From NCBI GenBank assembly GCA_048526005.1, contig DBFVEH010000026.1, positions 62,001 to 126,000 of the forward strand: a stretch of DNA of 64,000 bases, read 5' to 3'. This DNA is from QALR01 sp900552255 (GTDB lineage: Bacteria; Bacillota; Clostridia; Oscillospirales; CAG-272). Positions within the stretch are counted from its first letter, which is position 1, and every line of letters begins with the position of its first letter. The notes under the pieces were generated by a model. That model was given only the letters and a program-made list of their open reading frames with translations, was not told the DNA's origin and did not search any database. A program made the position numbers and the translations under genes. This document shows, piece by piece, positions 56,300-64,000 of the stretch.

Positions 56300-58930
56300 A
56301 TGGAATGGACATCGCTCAACGACCTGCGCGAGAAATTTCTCAATTTCTTTGAATCCAAAGGACATCTCAGCCGCAGAAGCTATTCCCTTGTGCCGGAAAA
56401 CGACAAATCGCTCCTGCTCATCGTCGCGGGAATGGCGCCGCTCAAAAAATACTTTACGGGAGAGCTTGAACCGCCCTGCCGCAGAATGGCGACCTGCCAA
56501 AAGTGCATCCGCACGAACGACATCGAGCACGTCGGCTATACCGCGCGCCACGGAACCTTCTTTGAGATGCTCGGCAATTTCTCCTTCGGCGATTATTTTA
56601 AGGAAGAAGCGCTCACATGGGCGTGGGAATTTCTGACGGAGGTGCTGGAAATTCCGGAGGATCTGCTGTGGCCTTCCGTATATGAGGAAGACGAGGAGGC
56701 ATACCGCATTTGGCGCGATAAAATCGGCGTGCGCGAGGACCACATCGTGCGCCTCGGCAAGGAGGACAACTTCTGGGAGCACGGACAAGGCCCCTGCGGC
56801 CCCTGCTCCGAAATCTACTTCGACCGCGGCGAAAAATACGGCTGCGGCAGTCCCGACTGCCGTCCCGGCTGCGACTGCGACCGCTATATGGAGATCTGGA
56901 ACAACGTGTTCTCCCAGTTCAATAACGACGGTAACGGCAACTACACCGAGCTTGCGCATAAAAACATCGATACCGGCATGGGGCTCGAACGGCTTGCCTG
57001 CGTCATGCAGGGCGTCGACAACATGTTCGAGGTCGATACCATTCAGAATATCATCGGAGCAATCAGCAAAAAGGCGGGAATCGCTTACAAAACCAATGAA
57101 AAGGCGGACGTTTCCCTTCGGATCATCGCGGACCATGCACGCGCGTCGGCATTCCTCATCGCGGACGGCGTCATGCCCTCCAACGAGGGACGCGGCTACG
57201 TGCTGCGCCGGCTCCTGCGCCGCGCCTGCCGTCACGGCAGGATCCTCGGAATCAGGGGCGCTTTCCTCTATGACATCATGGCGGTCGTCGCGCATGAAAA
57301 CGCGCTTCCCTATCCGGAGCTTACCGAAAAGTTAGACTATATTCAGAAAATCGTGCGCATGGAGGAGGAGCGCTTCAACGCGACGGTCGAGGCCGGCACC
57401 AATCTGCTCGAGGGGCTCATGACGGCAGCCAAAGCAGCAGGGGAAAAAATCCTCGCCGGCGCGGACGTATTCCGCCTTTCCGACACGTTCGGCTTTCCGC
57501 TCGACCTCACGCGCGAAATCGCGGAAGAAAACGGACTGGATATCGATGAGGGCGGCTTTGAGGAAAAGCTCGCGGAGCAAAAAGAACGCGCACGCGCCGC
57601 ACGCGGCTCCATCAGCGGCTGGGACGACAGCATGAAATCGCTTGTCGACACCGCCGTCAAAACCGAATTTGTCGGTTATACGGAGCTTACGGCGGAGGGC
57701 AAGATCCTTTTCATCATCGACGGTGACTCGGACGAGCTCTGCGACATCACAGGCGAGACCGCCGTCATCATCACAGACCGCACACCCTTCTACGGAGAAG
57801 GCGGCGGACAGGTCGGCGACAGCGGCGTTATCACGGGGCAAAACGGTTACGCGATCGTCACCGATACCAAAAAGACGGACGGCGTTTATATGCACGTCTG
57901 CAAAATCGAATCCGGTTCTCTCTCCGTCGGCGACCGTGTGACGCTCACGGTGGATGCCTCGCGCCGCGCCGCGGTCGCCCGCAACCACTCCGCCGTCCAT
58001 CTGCTCGACGCCGCGCTGCGCGACGTGCTCGGCACGCATATCAGGCAGGCGGGTTCTTATGTCGACGACAAGGAAGCGCGGTTCGACTTCACCCACTTCG
58101 CCGCAGTCACACCGGAAGAGCTTGCGAGAGTCGAGATGCTCGTCAACGAAAAAATTCTCGACGGAATCCCGGTATCCACGCTTGAAACAGACGTTGAAAG
58201 CGCGAAAAAGTCGGGCGCAATCGCGCTTTTCGGAGAAAAATACGGCAATATCGTGCGCGTCGTCAAGATGGGCGATTTCTCCGCCGAGCTGTGCGGCGGG
58301 ACACACGTGGACAACACCGCGAAGATCGGACTTTTCAAAATCACGATGGAAAGCTCCGTCGCAGCGGGAACGCGCCGCATCACCGCGGTATCCGGCTTCG
58401 GCTCCTATCAAAGAATGATCCAGGAGGAGACACTGATTTCCTCGGCGATGAAAACCCTGAAAGCCGGCACCTCCGCCGACGTGCTTATCAAAATCGCCGC
58501 ACTTACCGACGATTTGAAAACCGTCAGAAAAGAGCTGGAAGGCGCCTCCGCAAAGCTGGCTTCCGCAAAGGCCGCGTCCATGCTGGCCGCAGCGGTCGAT
58601 GTGATGGGGATCAAGGTCGCTTCCATGCAGACCGAGCTTCCCGTTCCGGCAGCGAGGCTTTTGGGCGACGATCTGAAAGCGCGCTATCCCGATATGACGG
58701 CGGTCATCGCCTCCGATTTCGCAGGAAAGCTTACCCTGCTCTGCATATGCGGCAAAAACGCCGTTGAAAAAGGAGTCAAAGCTCCCGACGTGCTCGCCGG
58801 CCTTGCCGAATATGTCGGCGGGGGAGGCGGCGGACGTCCCGACAGCGCGACCGCAGGCGCAAAAAATCCCGAAAAGCTTTCCGAGGCGTTCTCAGCGCTT
58901 CCGGAAATCATAAATAGACTCATCCAATAA
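56300..58930 (+). CDS. alaS: Alanyl-tRNA synthetase
   Basis: This 876-residue class II synthetase charges tRNA(Ala). The catalytic core has FFESKGHLSRRSYSLVPEN, RMATCQKCIRTNDIEHVG and FFEMLGNFSFGDYFKEEA; the editing domain has the zinc sites NHSAVHLLD and ELCGGTHVDN; the C-terminal oligomerisation part ends GGGGGRPDSATAG. Length is typical. Despite its Firmicute context, no T-box leader is visible; a strong promoter and a leader of only about 55 bases precede it. Shine-Dalgarno is AAAAGGAAG. Confidence 0.97.
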   Translation: MEWTSLNDLREKFLNFFESKGHLSRRSYSLVPENDKSLLLIVAGMAPLKKYFTGELEPPCRRMATCQKCIRTNDIEHVGYTARHGTFFEMLGNFSFGDYFKEEALTWAWEFLTEVLEIPEDLLWPSVYEEDEEAYRIWRDKIGVREDHIVRLGKEDNFWEHGQGPCGPCSEIYFDRGEKYGCGSPDCRPGCDCDRYMEIWNNVFSQFNNDGNGNYTELAHKNIDTGMGLERLACVMQGVDNMFEVDTIQNIIGAISKKAGIAYKTNEKADVSLRIIADHARASAFLIADGVMPSNEGRGYVLRRLLRRACRHGRILGIRGAFLYDIMAVVAHENALPYPELTEKLDYIQKIVRMEEERFNATVEAGTNLLEGLMTAAKAAGEKILAGADVFRLSDTFGFPLDLTREIAEENGLDIDEGGFEEKLAEQKERARAARGSISGWDDSMKSLVDTAVKTEFVGYTELTAEGKILFIIDGDSDELCDITGETAVIITDRTPFYGEGGGQVGDSGVITGQNGYAIVTDTKKTDGVYMHVCKIESGSLSVGDRVTLTVDASRRAAVARNHSAVHLLDAALRDVLGTHIRQAGSYVDDKEARFDFTHFAAVTPEELARVEMLVNEKILDGIPVSTLETDVESAKKSGAIALFGEKYGNIVRVVKMGDFSAELCGGTHVDNTAKIGLFKITMESSVAAGTRRITAVSGFGSYQRMIQEETLISSAMKTLKAGTSADVLIKIAALTDDLKTVRKELEGASAKLASAKAASMLAAAVDVMGIKVASMQTELPVPAARLLGDDLKARYPDMTAVIASDFAGKLTLLCICGKNAVEKGVKAPDVLAGLAEYVGGGGGGRPDSATAGAKNPEKLSEAFSALPEIINRLIQ

Positions 58931-58950
58931 AACAGAAAGGAAGCATTACG

Positions 58951-59505
58951 ATGAAACAAAAAAAAGAAAGGACCTTTTGGAAAGACTTCAAAAAATTCAT
59001 CAGCCGCGGAAACGTCGTTGATATGGCCATCGGCGTTGTCGTCGCTACATCGTTCAGCGCGATCGTTTCAAAATTCACGGCGGCTTTTATCTCCCCGCTC
59101 ATCGCCCTTCTGACCGACGGGGCAAGCCTTGCCGATCTGAAATGGGTCGCAAGACCGGAAACGCTTGACGCAGAGGGCAATGTGCTCGTCGCCGAGGTTT
59201 CCTTTGCATGGGGCGCCTTTGTGCAGGCGATCATCGACTTTTTGATCATCGCGCTCGTTCTCTTCATCGTACTCCGTATCGTCTCAAAAGCCTCCAACAA
59301 GGCAAAAGAGCTGCGCATCTCCAAGGAAGAAAAAGAAGCGCAGGAAAAAGCGGCAGCGGAGGCCGCCGCCAAAGCGGAAGCGGAAAAGAAATCCGCCGAA
59401 GAAGCAAGACTCGCCGAAAAGGCAAGAGAAGCGGAAGCTCTCGCGCGTGAAAAGGAGACCGTCGAGCTGCTCCGCGAAATCCGGAATTCGCTCGCTTCCA
59501 AATAA
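58951..59505 (+). CDS. mscL: Large-conductance mechanosensitive channel with inserted coiled coil
   Basis: This 184-residue membrane protein is MscL. TM1 (about 18-45) contains NVVDMAIGVVVATSFSAIVS, TM2 is about 85-111, and the C-terminal helix is ELLREIRNSLASK. Ordinary MscL is about 120-150 residues. Here residues about 115-168 form a long Ala/Glu/Lys-rich coiled-coil insert between TM2 and the terminal bundle helix (KEEKEAQEKAAAEAAAKAEA). The pore parts appear intact, so it is probably functional, and the longer cytoplasmic bundle may tune gating. It follows alaS by 20 bases. Confidence 0.95.
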   Translation: MKQKKERTFWKDFKKFISRGNVVDMAIGVVVATSFSAIVSKFTAAFISPLIALLTDGASLADLKWVARPETLDAEGNVLVAEVSFAWGAFVQAIIDFLIIALVLFIVLRIVSKASNKAKELRISKEEKEAQEKAAAEAAAKAEAEKKSAEEARLAEKAREAEALAREKETVELLREIRNSLASK

Positions 59506-59528
59506 AAAGCCGCACCGCGGCGGAAAGG
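59504..59528 (+). repeat. Recurrent GC-rich leader element, copy before the HIT gene
   Basis: AAAAA, hairpin GCCGC-ACC-GCGGC, then GGAAAGG. It matches the copy at 17636-17660 at 23 of 25 positions and begins within the mscL stop region. Confidence 0.55.
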
Positions 59529-59537
59529 CCCATCTAT

Positions 59538-59879
59538 ATGGAAAATTGTCTTTTTTGCAAAATCGCGGCAGGAGAGATCCCGTCGACAAAGCTATACGAG
59601 GACGAAAAAATTCTCGCATTCCGCGATATCAGCCCGCAGGCGCCGGTGCATGTGCTTGTGATCCCAAAGACCCATATCGCATCGGTCGATGAGATTTCGC
59701 ATATGAACAGCGGGATCGTCGCTTACATTTTTGAAAATATCCCAAGAATCGCGAAGCTCGCCGGTATCACGAACGGATACCGTGTGATTTCCAACTGCGG
59801 CGACGACGCCTGCCAAAGCGTCCGCCATCTCCATTTCCATATTCTCGGCGGTACAAAGCTCGCCGACAAAATGGCGTGA
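59538..59879 (+). CDS. HIT-family nucleotide hydrolase
   Basis: This 113-residue protein has the histidine-triad motif HLHFHILGG near the C-terminus, the N-terminal CLFCKIAAGEIPS, and PVHVLVIPKTHIAS. Family members hydrolyse nucleoside phosphoramidates or dinucleoside polyphosphates; the substrate here is unknown. It follows mscL by 32 bases and overlaps or abuts the next gene. Shine-Dalgarno GGAAAGG comes from the leader element. Confidence 0.93.
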   Translation: MENCLFCKIAAGEIPSTKLYEDEKILAFRDISPQAPVHVLVIPKTHIASVDEISHMNSGIVAYIFENIPRIAKLAGITNGYRVISNCGDDACQSVRHLHFHILGGTKLADKMA

Positions 59880-59881
59880 CG

Positions 59882-60199
59882 ATGGCAACCTCGAGCGAAT
59901 ACATCGAATTTGTCTGCGAGCAAATCTCCGGCACCGGCCATGTACGATACCGGAAAATGTTCGGAGAATACATGGTTTATGTGAACGACAAGCCTTTGCT
60001 GCTCGTCTGCGACAACACGGTATACGTCAAAAAGCTTGATATCCTTACGGAAATATTAAGGGACTCCGAGCTCGGAGTCCCTTACAGCGGCGCCAAGGAA
60101 CACTATATCCTCGATATCGACAATATTCCGCTCTGTAAAAACGTGATTTCCGTTTTGGAGCCGATCACATCCGTCCCGAAGAAGAAAAACAAAGCCTAA
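59882..60199 (+). CDS. TfoX N-terminal domain protein
   Basis: This 105-residue protein matches the TfoX/Sxy N-terminal domain alone: VRYRKMFGEYMVYVNDKPLLLVCDN is typical, with a C-terminal basic tail. In gamma-proteobacteria TfoX activates competence, but stand-alone domains occur widely without known function. A start at GTG 59876 overlapping the HIT stop is also possible; ATG 59882 gives MATSSEY. It ends at a terminator. Confidence 0.82.
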   Translation: MATSSEYIEFVCEQISGTGHVRYRKMFGEYMVYVNDKPLLLVCDNTVYVKKLDILTEILRDSELGVPYSGAKEHYILDIDNIPLCKNVISVLEPITSVPKKKNKA

Positions 60200-60235
60200 A
60201 AAACGATTGCGCTTCGCGCGTCGTTTTTTATTTTA
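60198..60235 (+). terminator. Terminator after the TfoX-domain gene
   Basis: AAAAAACGA pairs with TCGTTTTTT; an inner GCGC/GCGC stem supports it. A T-run follows. Confidence 0.8.
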
Positions 60236-60252
60236 CAAGGAGGAGACGCGAT

Positions 60253-60465
60253 ATGTATATTTATGAATTTGAAAGGATCCACGCCGGAATGTCCGGCTGG
60301 GGCATGATAGGCGGCAACCGTTACGGAACGGAGGAATACCGCGCGGTCATCCAGTCGCGGGCAAAAAACGGCTGGCGGTACGTCGGCTTTCTCCCCGCAG
60401 TACAACGAGGAACCGGCCATATAGAGGAGATGGATCTCATTTTTGAGAAGGAAGCCGAAGCATGA
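60253..60465 (+). CDS. DUF4177 domain protein
   Basis: This 70-residue protein fits the small DUF4177 family, with N-terminal YIYEFERIHAG, a glycine-rich middle and NGWRYVGFLPAVQR, ending in a basic and acidic tail. The function is unknown. It has a strong Shine-Dalgarno, AAGGAGGAG. It sits between a terminator and the kinase-like gene, so it may start its own unit. Confidence 0.8.
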   Translation: MYIYEFERIHAGMSGWGMIGGNRYGTEEYRAVIQSRAKNGWRYVGFLPAVQRGTGHIEEMDLIFEKEAEA

Positions 60466-60536
60466 CGGCTGTACGGCAAACAAACCGCACCATCAAGCCT
60501 CTGCCAGCATAAATTCCGAAAAAGGAGGAAAAATCC

Positions 60537-61046
60537 ATGATCATTCTCATCGCCGGCGCCTCCCACACCGGAAAAACGGCGCTCGCGCAGAAGCTGCTCG
60601 AACGATATCATTACCCCTATCTTTCCATCGATCATCTGAAAATGGGACTGATCCGCAGCGGACAGACAGCACTGATGCCCGAGGATGACGCTCTTCTCAC
60701 GGACTATCTTTGGCCGATCGTCCGGGAGATCGTCAAAACCGCGGTCGAAAACGAACAGGATCTGATCGTCGAGGGCTGCTATATTCCCGCCGGCTGGCAC
60801 CATGATTTCGAGCAGTTTTATCTCGAACGCATCCGATACTACTGCCTTGTCATGTCGGAGGACTACATAAGCCGCCATTTTTCCGATATTCAAAAATACG
60901 CGAACGTCGCAGAAAAGCGGCTCGACGAAGCCCTCGATCCGCAAGCCCTGATCCGGGATAATGCCGCTTATCTCGATGCCTGCCGTCGATACGGATACCG
61001 CTGTATCCTGATCGATGACGAATATCATGCGGACATCACATTATGA
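60537..61046 (+). CDS. P-loop kinase-like protein, substrate unknown
   Basis: This 169-residue protein has the P-loop GASHTGKTAL at 7-16 and the arrangement of small kinases: YLSIDHLKMGLIRSG after the P-loop recalls 2-phosphoglycerate kinase and zeta-toxin folds, then LIVEGCYIPAGW. A lid-like segment is short. It could phosphorylate a small metabolite or nucleotide; I cannot tell which. It follows the DUF4177 gene by 71 bases with AAAGGAGG upstream and ends at a terminator. Confidence 0.78.
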   Translation: MIILIAGASHTGKTALAQKLLERYHYPYLSIDHLKMGLIRSGQTALMPEDDALLTDYLWPIVREIVKTAVENEQDLIVEGCYIPAGWHHDFEQFYLERIRYYCLVMSEDYISRHFSDIQKYANVAEKRLDEALDPQALIRDNAAYLDACRRYGYRCILIDDEYHADITL

Positions 61047-61062
61047 GCCCCGCATATCGGCA

Positions 61063-61104
61063 AAAAGCCCCGCGCAGAGGGAATACCCTCTGCGCGGGGC
61101 TTTT
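61063..61104 (+). terminator. Bidirectional terminator between the kinase and pcrA genes
   Basis: A perfect 19-base-pair stem, AAAAGCCCCGCGCAGAGGG with its complement, loop AATA, and T-runs on both strands. Confidence 0.95.
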
Positions 61105-61138
61105 ATACTGCGCGCAAGCACGCTTTAAGCGAAGCAAG

Positions 61139-63571
61139 TCATACCCGCCTCAACTTCGCATAAGTCGCCATCAGTTTTTTGGTTCCGACGGTATCAAATG
61201 CGATTTCATACAGGATATCGGCGCCCATTTCACGGACGGACATCACCGTTCCCTCGCCGAACATATAATGGCTCACGCGGTCGCCCATCAGGAACGTTTC
61301 TCCGGATTTCGTCTTTCCGACGTCGCCCGTCAGCGCAGATTTTGTAGTAAATTCGCTGGAAAGCACATATTTTTTCGTTTTCTCGCCGAATTCCGTCCGG
61401 AATTTCGGTCTCGGCGCCGCAAGCTCCTCGGTTTTGCATTCCTCGTCGATCTCATCGAGAAAACGCGATTTTGGGTTATACTGCGTGCGGCCGTAGAGAA
61501 GCCGCTCTCTTGCGCAGAGTGCATATAGGCGCTCCTTTGCGCGCGTGATGGCCACATACGCGAGCCGCCTCTCCTCTTCCAGCTCGTCGGCGGAAAAATT
61601 GGACATCTGGCTCGGGAAAATGCCCTCCTCCATGCCCGGCAGGAACACGACCGGAAATTCAAGCCCCTTCGAGCTGTGGATGGTCATCAGAACCGCCGCT
61701 TCGGCACTGCCGTCGTAATTGTCGATATCCGTGACAAGGGAAATCTCTTCGAGAAAGCCGTCAAGCGTCGCATTTTCATGGGTCTGTTCATATTCCATGG
61801 CGCTGGAAACAAACTCCTCGACGTTCTCGCGTCTTTCGGAGCCTTCTCCGTTTTCCTCCGCCATACGCAGCATCGCAAGATAGCCGGATCTCTCGATTGC
61901 AGCGCGCACGATATCGGAAAGCCTTTCCGTCTCCGTCATTTTTTGAAGCGTGCGGATCAGCTCGACAAACGGCGCGAATTTACTCTGCGCTTTGGCAATG
62001 GTCGGATAATCCTCCGCATGCTCCATCACGCTGAACATACTGCCGCCGGAAACGGCGCCGCTTTCCGCGATCGCGCGTACCGCCGTCATCGTGGCCTCTC
62101 CGATCTTGCGCTTCGGCTCGTTGATGATGCGTTCAAGCCGCAGATCGTCGGCCGGATTGCTCACGACACACAGATAGGCGAGAATGTCCTTGATCTCCTT
62201 GCGCTCATAAAAGCGCCTGCCCCCGACGACGCGGTACGGGATCCCGCTCTTCATGAGCACGTTCTCAATGCTGTTCGACTGCGCATTCGTGCGGTACAGA
62301 ACGGCGAAATCGCTGTATTTCCGTTTTTCGCGGATGACGAGCTCCATCATCTTGTTGACGATGAATTTCGCCTCCTCATTTTGATTTTCAAACTGCTTGA
62401 CGAAAACCTTTTCGCCATCGCCGCCTCTTGTTCGAAGCTCTTTACCTCGTCTTCCGAAATTGTGGCGGATAACAGAGTTCGCAGCTTCAAGAATATACCT
62501 TCTTGACCGATAGTTTTCGTCTAACGTCATACATAATATTTGCGGCACGCAATCATATCCATCCATAGCTCTCAGTTTCTCTTCAAAATGCAGGATATTC
62601 TCAATGGTCGCGCCGCGGAATTTATAGATGCTCTGGTCGTCGTCGCCGACGACCATGAGGTTCCGATATCCGCCAGCCAATACCGCCGCCAGCTCAAACT
62701 GCGCATAGTTGGTATCCTGAAACTCATCCACAAGCACATATTTGAATTTGCGCTGATAATAGGAACGGACATCCTCATTCTCACGGAGCAGCATCACGGT
62801 TTTCATGATGATGTCGTCGAAATCCACCGCCATGGATTCCTCGAGCCGCCCCTGATACAGCGTATAAAGGGAGGAAACCTGCTGGAGCTTATAATCGCTC
62901 CCGACCTCCGCATCGAAATCATGCGGGGTCATGAGACGGTTCTTCGCCATGCTGATCTGATTCATGATAAATTTGGCGGGAATCACCTTTTCATCGATGT
63001 TCAGCTGCTTCATGCAGTCCGTGACGACCTTTTTCGTATCGTCCGTATCGTATATGGTAAAGCGTTTGTCAAAGCCGAGCTTATCCGCATGTGAGCGCAG
63101 AATACGCAGGCACATCGAATGGAACGTGCCGCACCAAAGGTCTCCTGCGGAAGTGCCGACAAGACTTTCAAGCCGCGCATTCATCTCTCCCGCCGCCTTG
63201 TTGGTAAAGGTGATAGCAAGAATGTTCCATGGCGCCGTATCCGCCATCGAAAAGGAATCCAGCAGCATATCCAGATCCGCATCATCGCAGGACGTGACGG
63301 CGGCTTCCAGCTCCTTTACCGAATCTTCGTCGGCAGACGCCGGAACCATGTCGCTTTGATAGGCGTTCCCGTATTTCAATATGTATGCGATCCGATTGAC
63401 AAGAAGCGTCGTTTTTCCCGTACCGGCGCCAGCAAGCACAAGCAGCGGGCCTTCCACGGTGTAGACCGCTTTTCTCTGCTCCTCATTGAGAAAGCCGTAT
63501 TTCCGGTCGAAGAGCGCTCTCTTCGCCGCAAGATACCGTCCTTTCAGTGTTCCGCTTTCTTGGTTTGACAT
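61139..63571 (-). CDS. pcrA: PcrA/UvrD-type 3'-5' DNA helicase
   Basis: This superfamily 1A helicase of about 810 residues has Walker A LAGAGTGKTTLLVNR near 52-66, NILAITFTNKAAGEM, YVLVDEFQDTNYAQFE, VVGDDDQSIYKFRGA and the C-terminal motifs LMTIHSSKGLEFPVVFL and EERRLAYVAITRAKERL. A C-terminal tail with FLMGDRVSHYMFGEGTV is typical of PcrA. Two in-frame ATGs open the frame; the second, at 63571, is seven bases from GGAAGG and is preferred. It works in repair and in clearing proteins from DNA. Confidence 0.95.
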   Translation of the reverse strand: MSNQESGTLKGRYLAAKRALFDRKYGFLNEEQRKAVYTVEGPLLVLAGAGTGKTTLLVNRIAYILKYGNAYQSDMVPASADEDSVKELEAAVTSCDDADLDMLLDSFSMADTAPWNILAITFTNKAAGEMNARLESLVGTSAGDLWCGTFHSMCLRILRSHADKLGFDKRFTIYDTDDTKKVVTDCMKQLNIDEKVIPAKFIMNQISMAKNRLMTPHDFDAEVGSDYKLQQVSSLYTLYQGRLEESMAVDFDDIIMKTVMLLRENEDVRSYYQRKFKYVLVDEFQDTNYAQFELAAVLAGGYRNLMVVGDDDQSIYKFRGATIENILHFEEKLRAMDGYDCVPQILCMTLDENYRSRRYILEAANSVIRHNFGRRGKELRTRGGDGEKVFVKQFENQNEEAKFIVNKMMELVIREKRKYSDFAVLYRTNAQSNSIENVLMKSGIPYRVVGGRRFYERKEIKDILAYLCVVSNPADDLRLERIINEPKRKIGEATMTAVRAIAESGAVSGGSMFSVMEHAEDYPTIAKAQSKFAPFVELIRTLQKMTETERLSDIVRAAIERSGYLAMLRMAEENGEGSERRENVEEFVSSAMEYEQTHENATLDGFLEEISLVTDIDNYDGSAEAAVLMTIHSSKGLEFPVVFLPGMEEGIFPSQMSNFSADELEEERRLAYVAITRAKERLYALCARERLLYGRTQYNPKSRFLDEIDEECKTEELAAPRPKFRTEFGEKTKKYVLSSEFTTKSALTGDVGKTKSGETFLMGDRVSHYMFGEGTVMSVREMGADILYEIAFDTVGTKKLMATYAKLRRV

Positions 63572-63816
63572 TTTCATACCTTCCGTTTCCTAAACGAGCG
63601 ACTTTTATATCCGCTTTTTCTCGCTCTTTGTATTTATTATACAATAAAAATCCCACATAATCAACATCAAATCGGATTTTTTGTGAAAAACCTCCATAGG
63701 AAATTCATGCGAGAAAGCATATATTTTAACAAAAATCGGATAAGCGACAATATTCTGTAAAACATCAGGCAGCCAAACCGCGGCCAGTATCTGCAAAAGC
63801 GCCTCAGCATTTTATG

Positions 63817-63850
63817 AAAAAGCGCGGATGCTTTGGCATCCGCGCTTTTC
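63817..63850 (-). terminator. Terminator of the partial gene at the right edge
   Basis: A 14-base-pair stem, AAAAGCGCGGATGC with its complement at 63836-63849 and a 4-base loop, with T-runs on both strands. It lies 8 bases past the stop of the truncated gene. Confidence 0.85.
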
Positions 63851-63856
63851 TATAAA

Positions 63857-64000
63857 TTAAAAGGTTTTTCCTTTATTTTTATTTTTCGACATAATAAGAT
63901 AAACAGCAGCGCCCGCGATGGCAAGCGTGGCGACCACAATGATGATCGGCACCACGATGTTCGTACTGTCCCCCTCGCCCTTTGTGACGAAGATAGCGTC
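63857..64000 (-). CDS. C-terminus of a membrane-anchored protein, cut by the window edge
   Basis: Only the last 47 residues are inside the window. They contain an extracellular acidic linker (TKGEGDSTN), one membrane helix (IVVPIIIVVATLAIAGAAVYLIM) and a short basic tail, KNKNKGKTF. This is the layout of a type I surface protein: large outer part, single anchor, brief cytoplasmic tail. There is no LPxTG motif in what is visible. The 5' part lies beyond base 64000. Function cannot be told. Confidence 0.8.
   Translation of the reverse strand, partial: DAIFVTKGEGDSTNIVVPIIIVVATLAIAGAAVYLIMSKNKNKGKTF

Noticed and set aside
56034..56352. Short frames in the rpoB/alaS gap
   Set aside because: They overlap two strong promoters and show biased AT-rich translation.
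63605..63796. 63-codon minus-strand frame between pcrA and the right-edge gene
   Set aside because: AT-rich, no ribosome site, no similarity pattern. I treat the region 63572-63816 as non-coding.

Overview
The window looks like the chromosome of a strictly anaerobic, low-O2 Firmicute of class Clostridia, probably an Oscillospirales/Christensenellales-type gut lineage. The evidence is a trimeric [FeFe] hydrogenase, a rubrerythrin, the rpoB-rpoC-L7Ae-rpsL-rpsG-fusA-tuf order, SAM-I and FMN riboswitches, Firmicute-style Shine-Dalgarno sites, and proteins with SpoIID-like and peptidoglycan-binding domains. Coding sequence favours G/C at third positions while intergenic DNA is AT-rich. I see no tRNA, rRNA, CRISPR array, insertion sequence or prophage. 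Species assignment is inference.

Layout. 0.2-4.4 kb (+): a three-gene operon for an NADH- and probably ferredoxin-linked [FeFe] hydrogenase (HydC, HydB, HydA). 4.5-13.3 kb (-): a type IV pilus cluster (retraction ATPase, assembly ATPase, platform protein, prepilin peptidase, three minor-pilin-like proteins, a PilM-like protein), led by a glycosyltransferase. 13.4-15.8 kb (-): a PrsA-like lipoprotein and a P-loop ATPase. 16.1-26.4 kb (+): rpsU, then rimM-trmD-murJ-polymerase/ligase-two DUF4330 proteins, then an HPr-like protein with Tyr at the phosphorylation site followed by uvrC-rsmD-coaD and a compositionally different flavoprotein gene. 26.5-28.9 kb (-): three linked proteins, one joining a SpoIID-like domain to three peptidoglycan-binding repeats. 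29.1-36.7 kb: a PHP-domain protein, a lipoprotein and pyroglutamyl peptidase (-), enolase, a solitary MazF, an all-helical putative glycan-active protein and rubrerythrin. 36.8-42.4 kb (-): metK behind a SAM-I riboswitch, apparently co-transcribed with a small membrane protein, recD2, comF and a VanY-like peptidase. 42.4-43.3 kb (-): ribU behind an FMN riboswitch. 43.4-56.0 kb (-): tuf, fusA, rpsG, rpsL, an L7Ae-like gene, rpoC and rpoB. 56.3-61.0 kb (+): alaS, mscL, HIT, TfoX-N, DUF4177 and a P-loop kinase. 61.1-64.0 kb (-): a PcrA/UvrD helicase and the C-terminus of a membrane-anchored protein cut by the window edge.

How the parts fit. Most of the window is housekeeping: transcription, translation, tRNA and rRNA modification, cofactor synthesis and DNA repair. 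The more individual parts are the reduced pilus cluster, the SpoIID/peptidoglycan-binding trio, the HPr variant, the riboswitch-led metK operon that carries DNA-uptake/recombination-type genes, and a short recurrent GC-rich leader element beside the Shine-Dalgarno site of at least six genes. None of these is proven to be a new system; the trio and the leader element are the best candidates. There is one gene-free stretch over 300 bases (55986-56299); it holds the back-to-back rpoB and alaS promoters.
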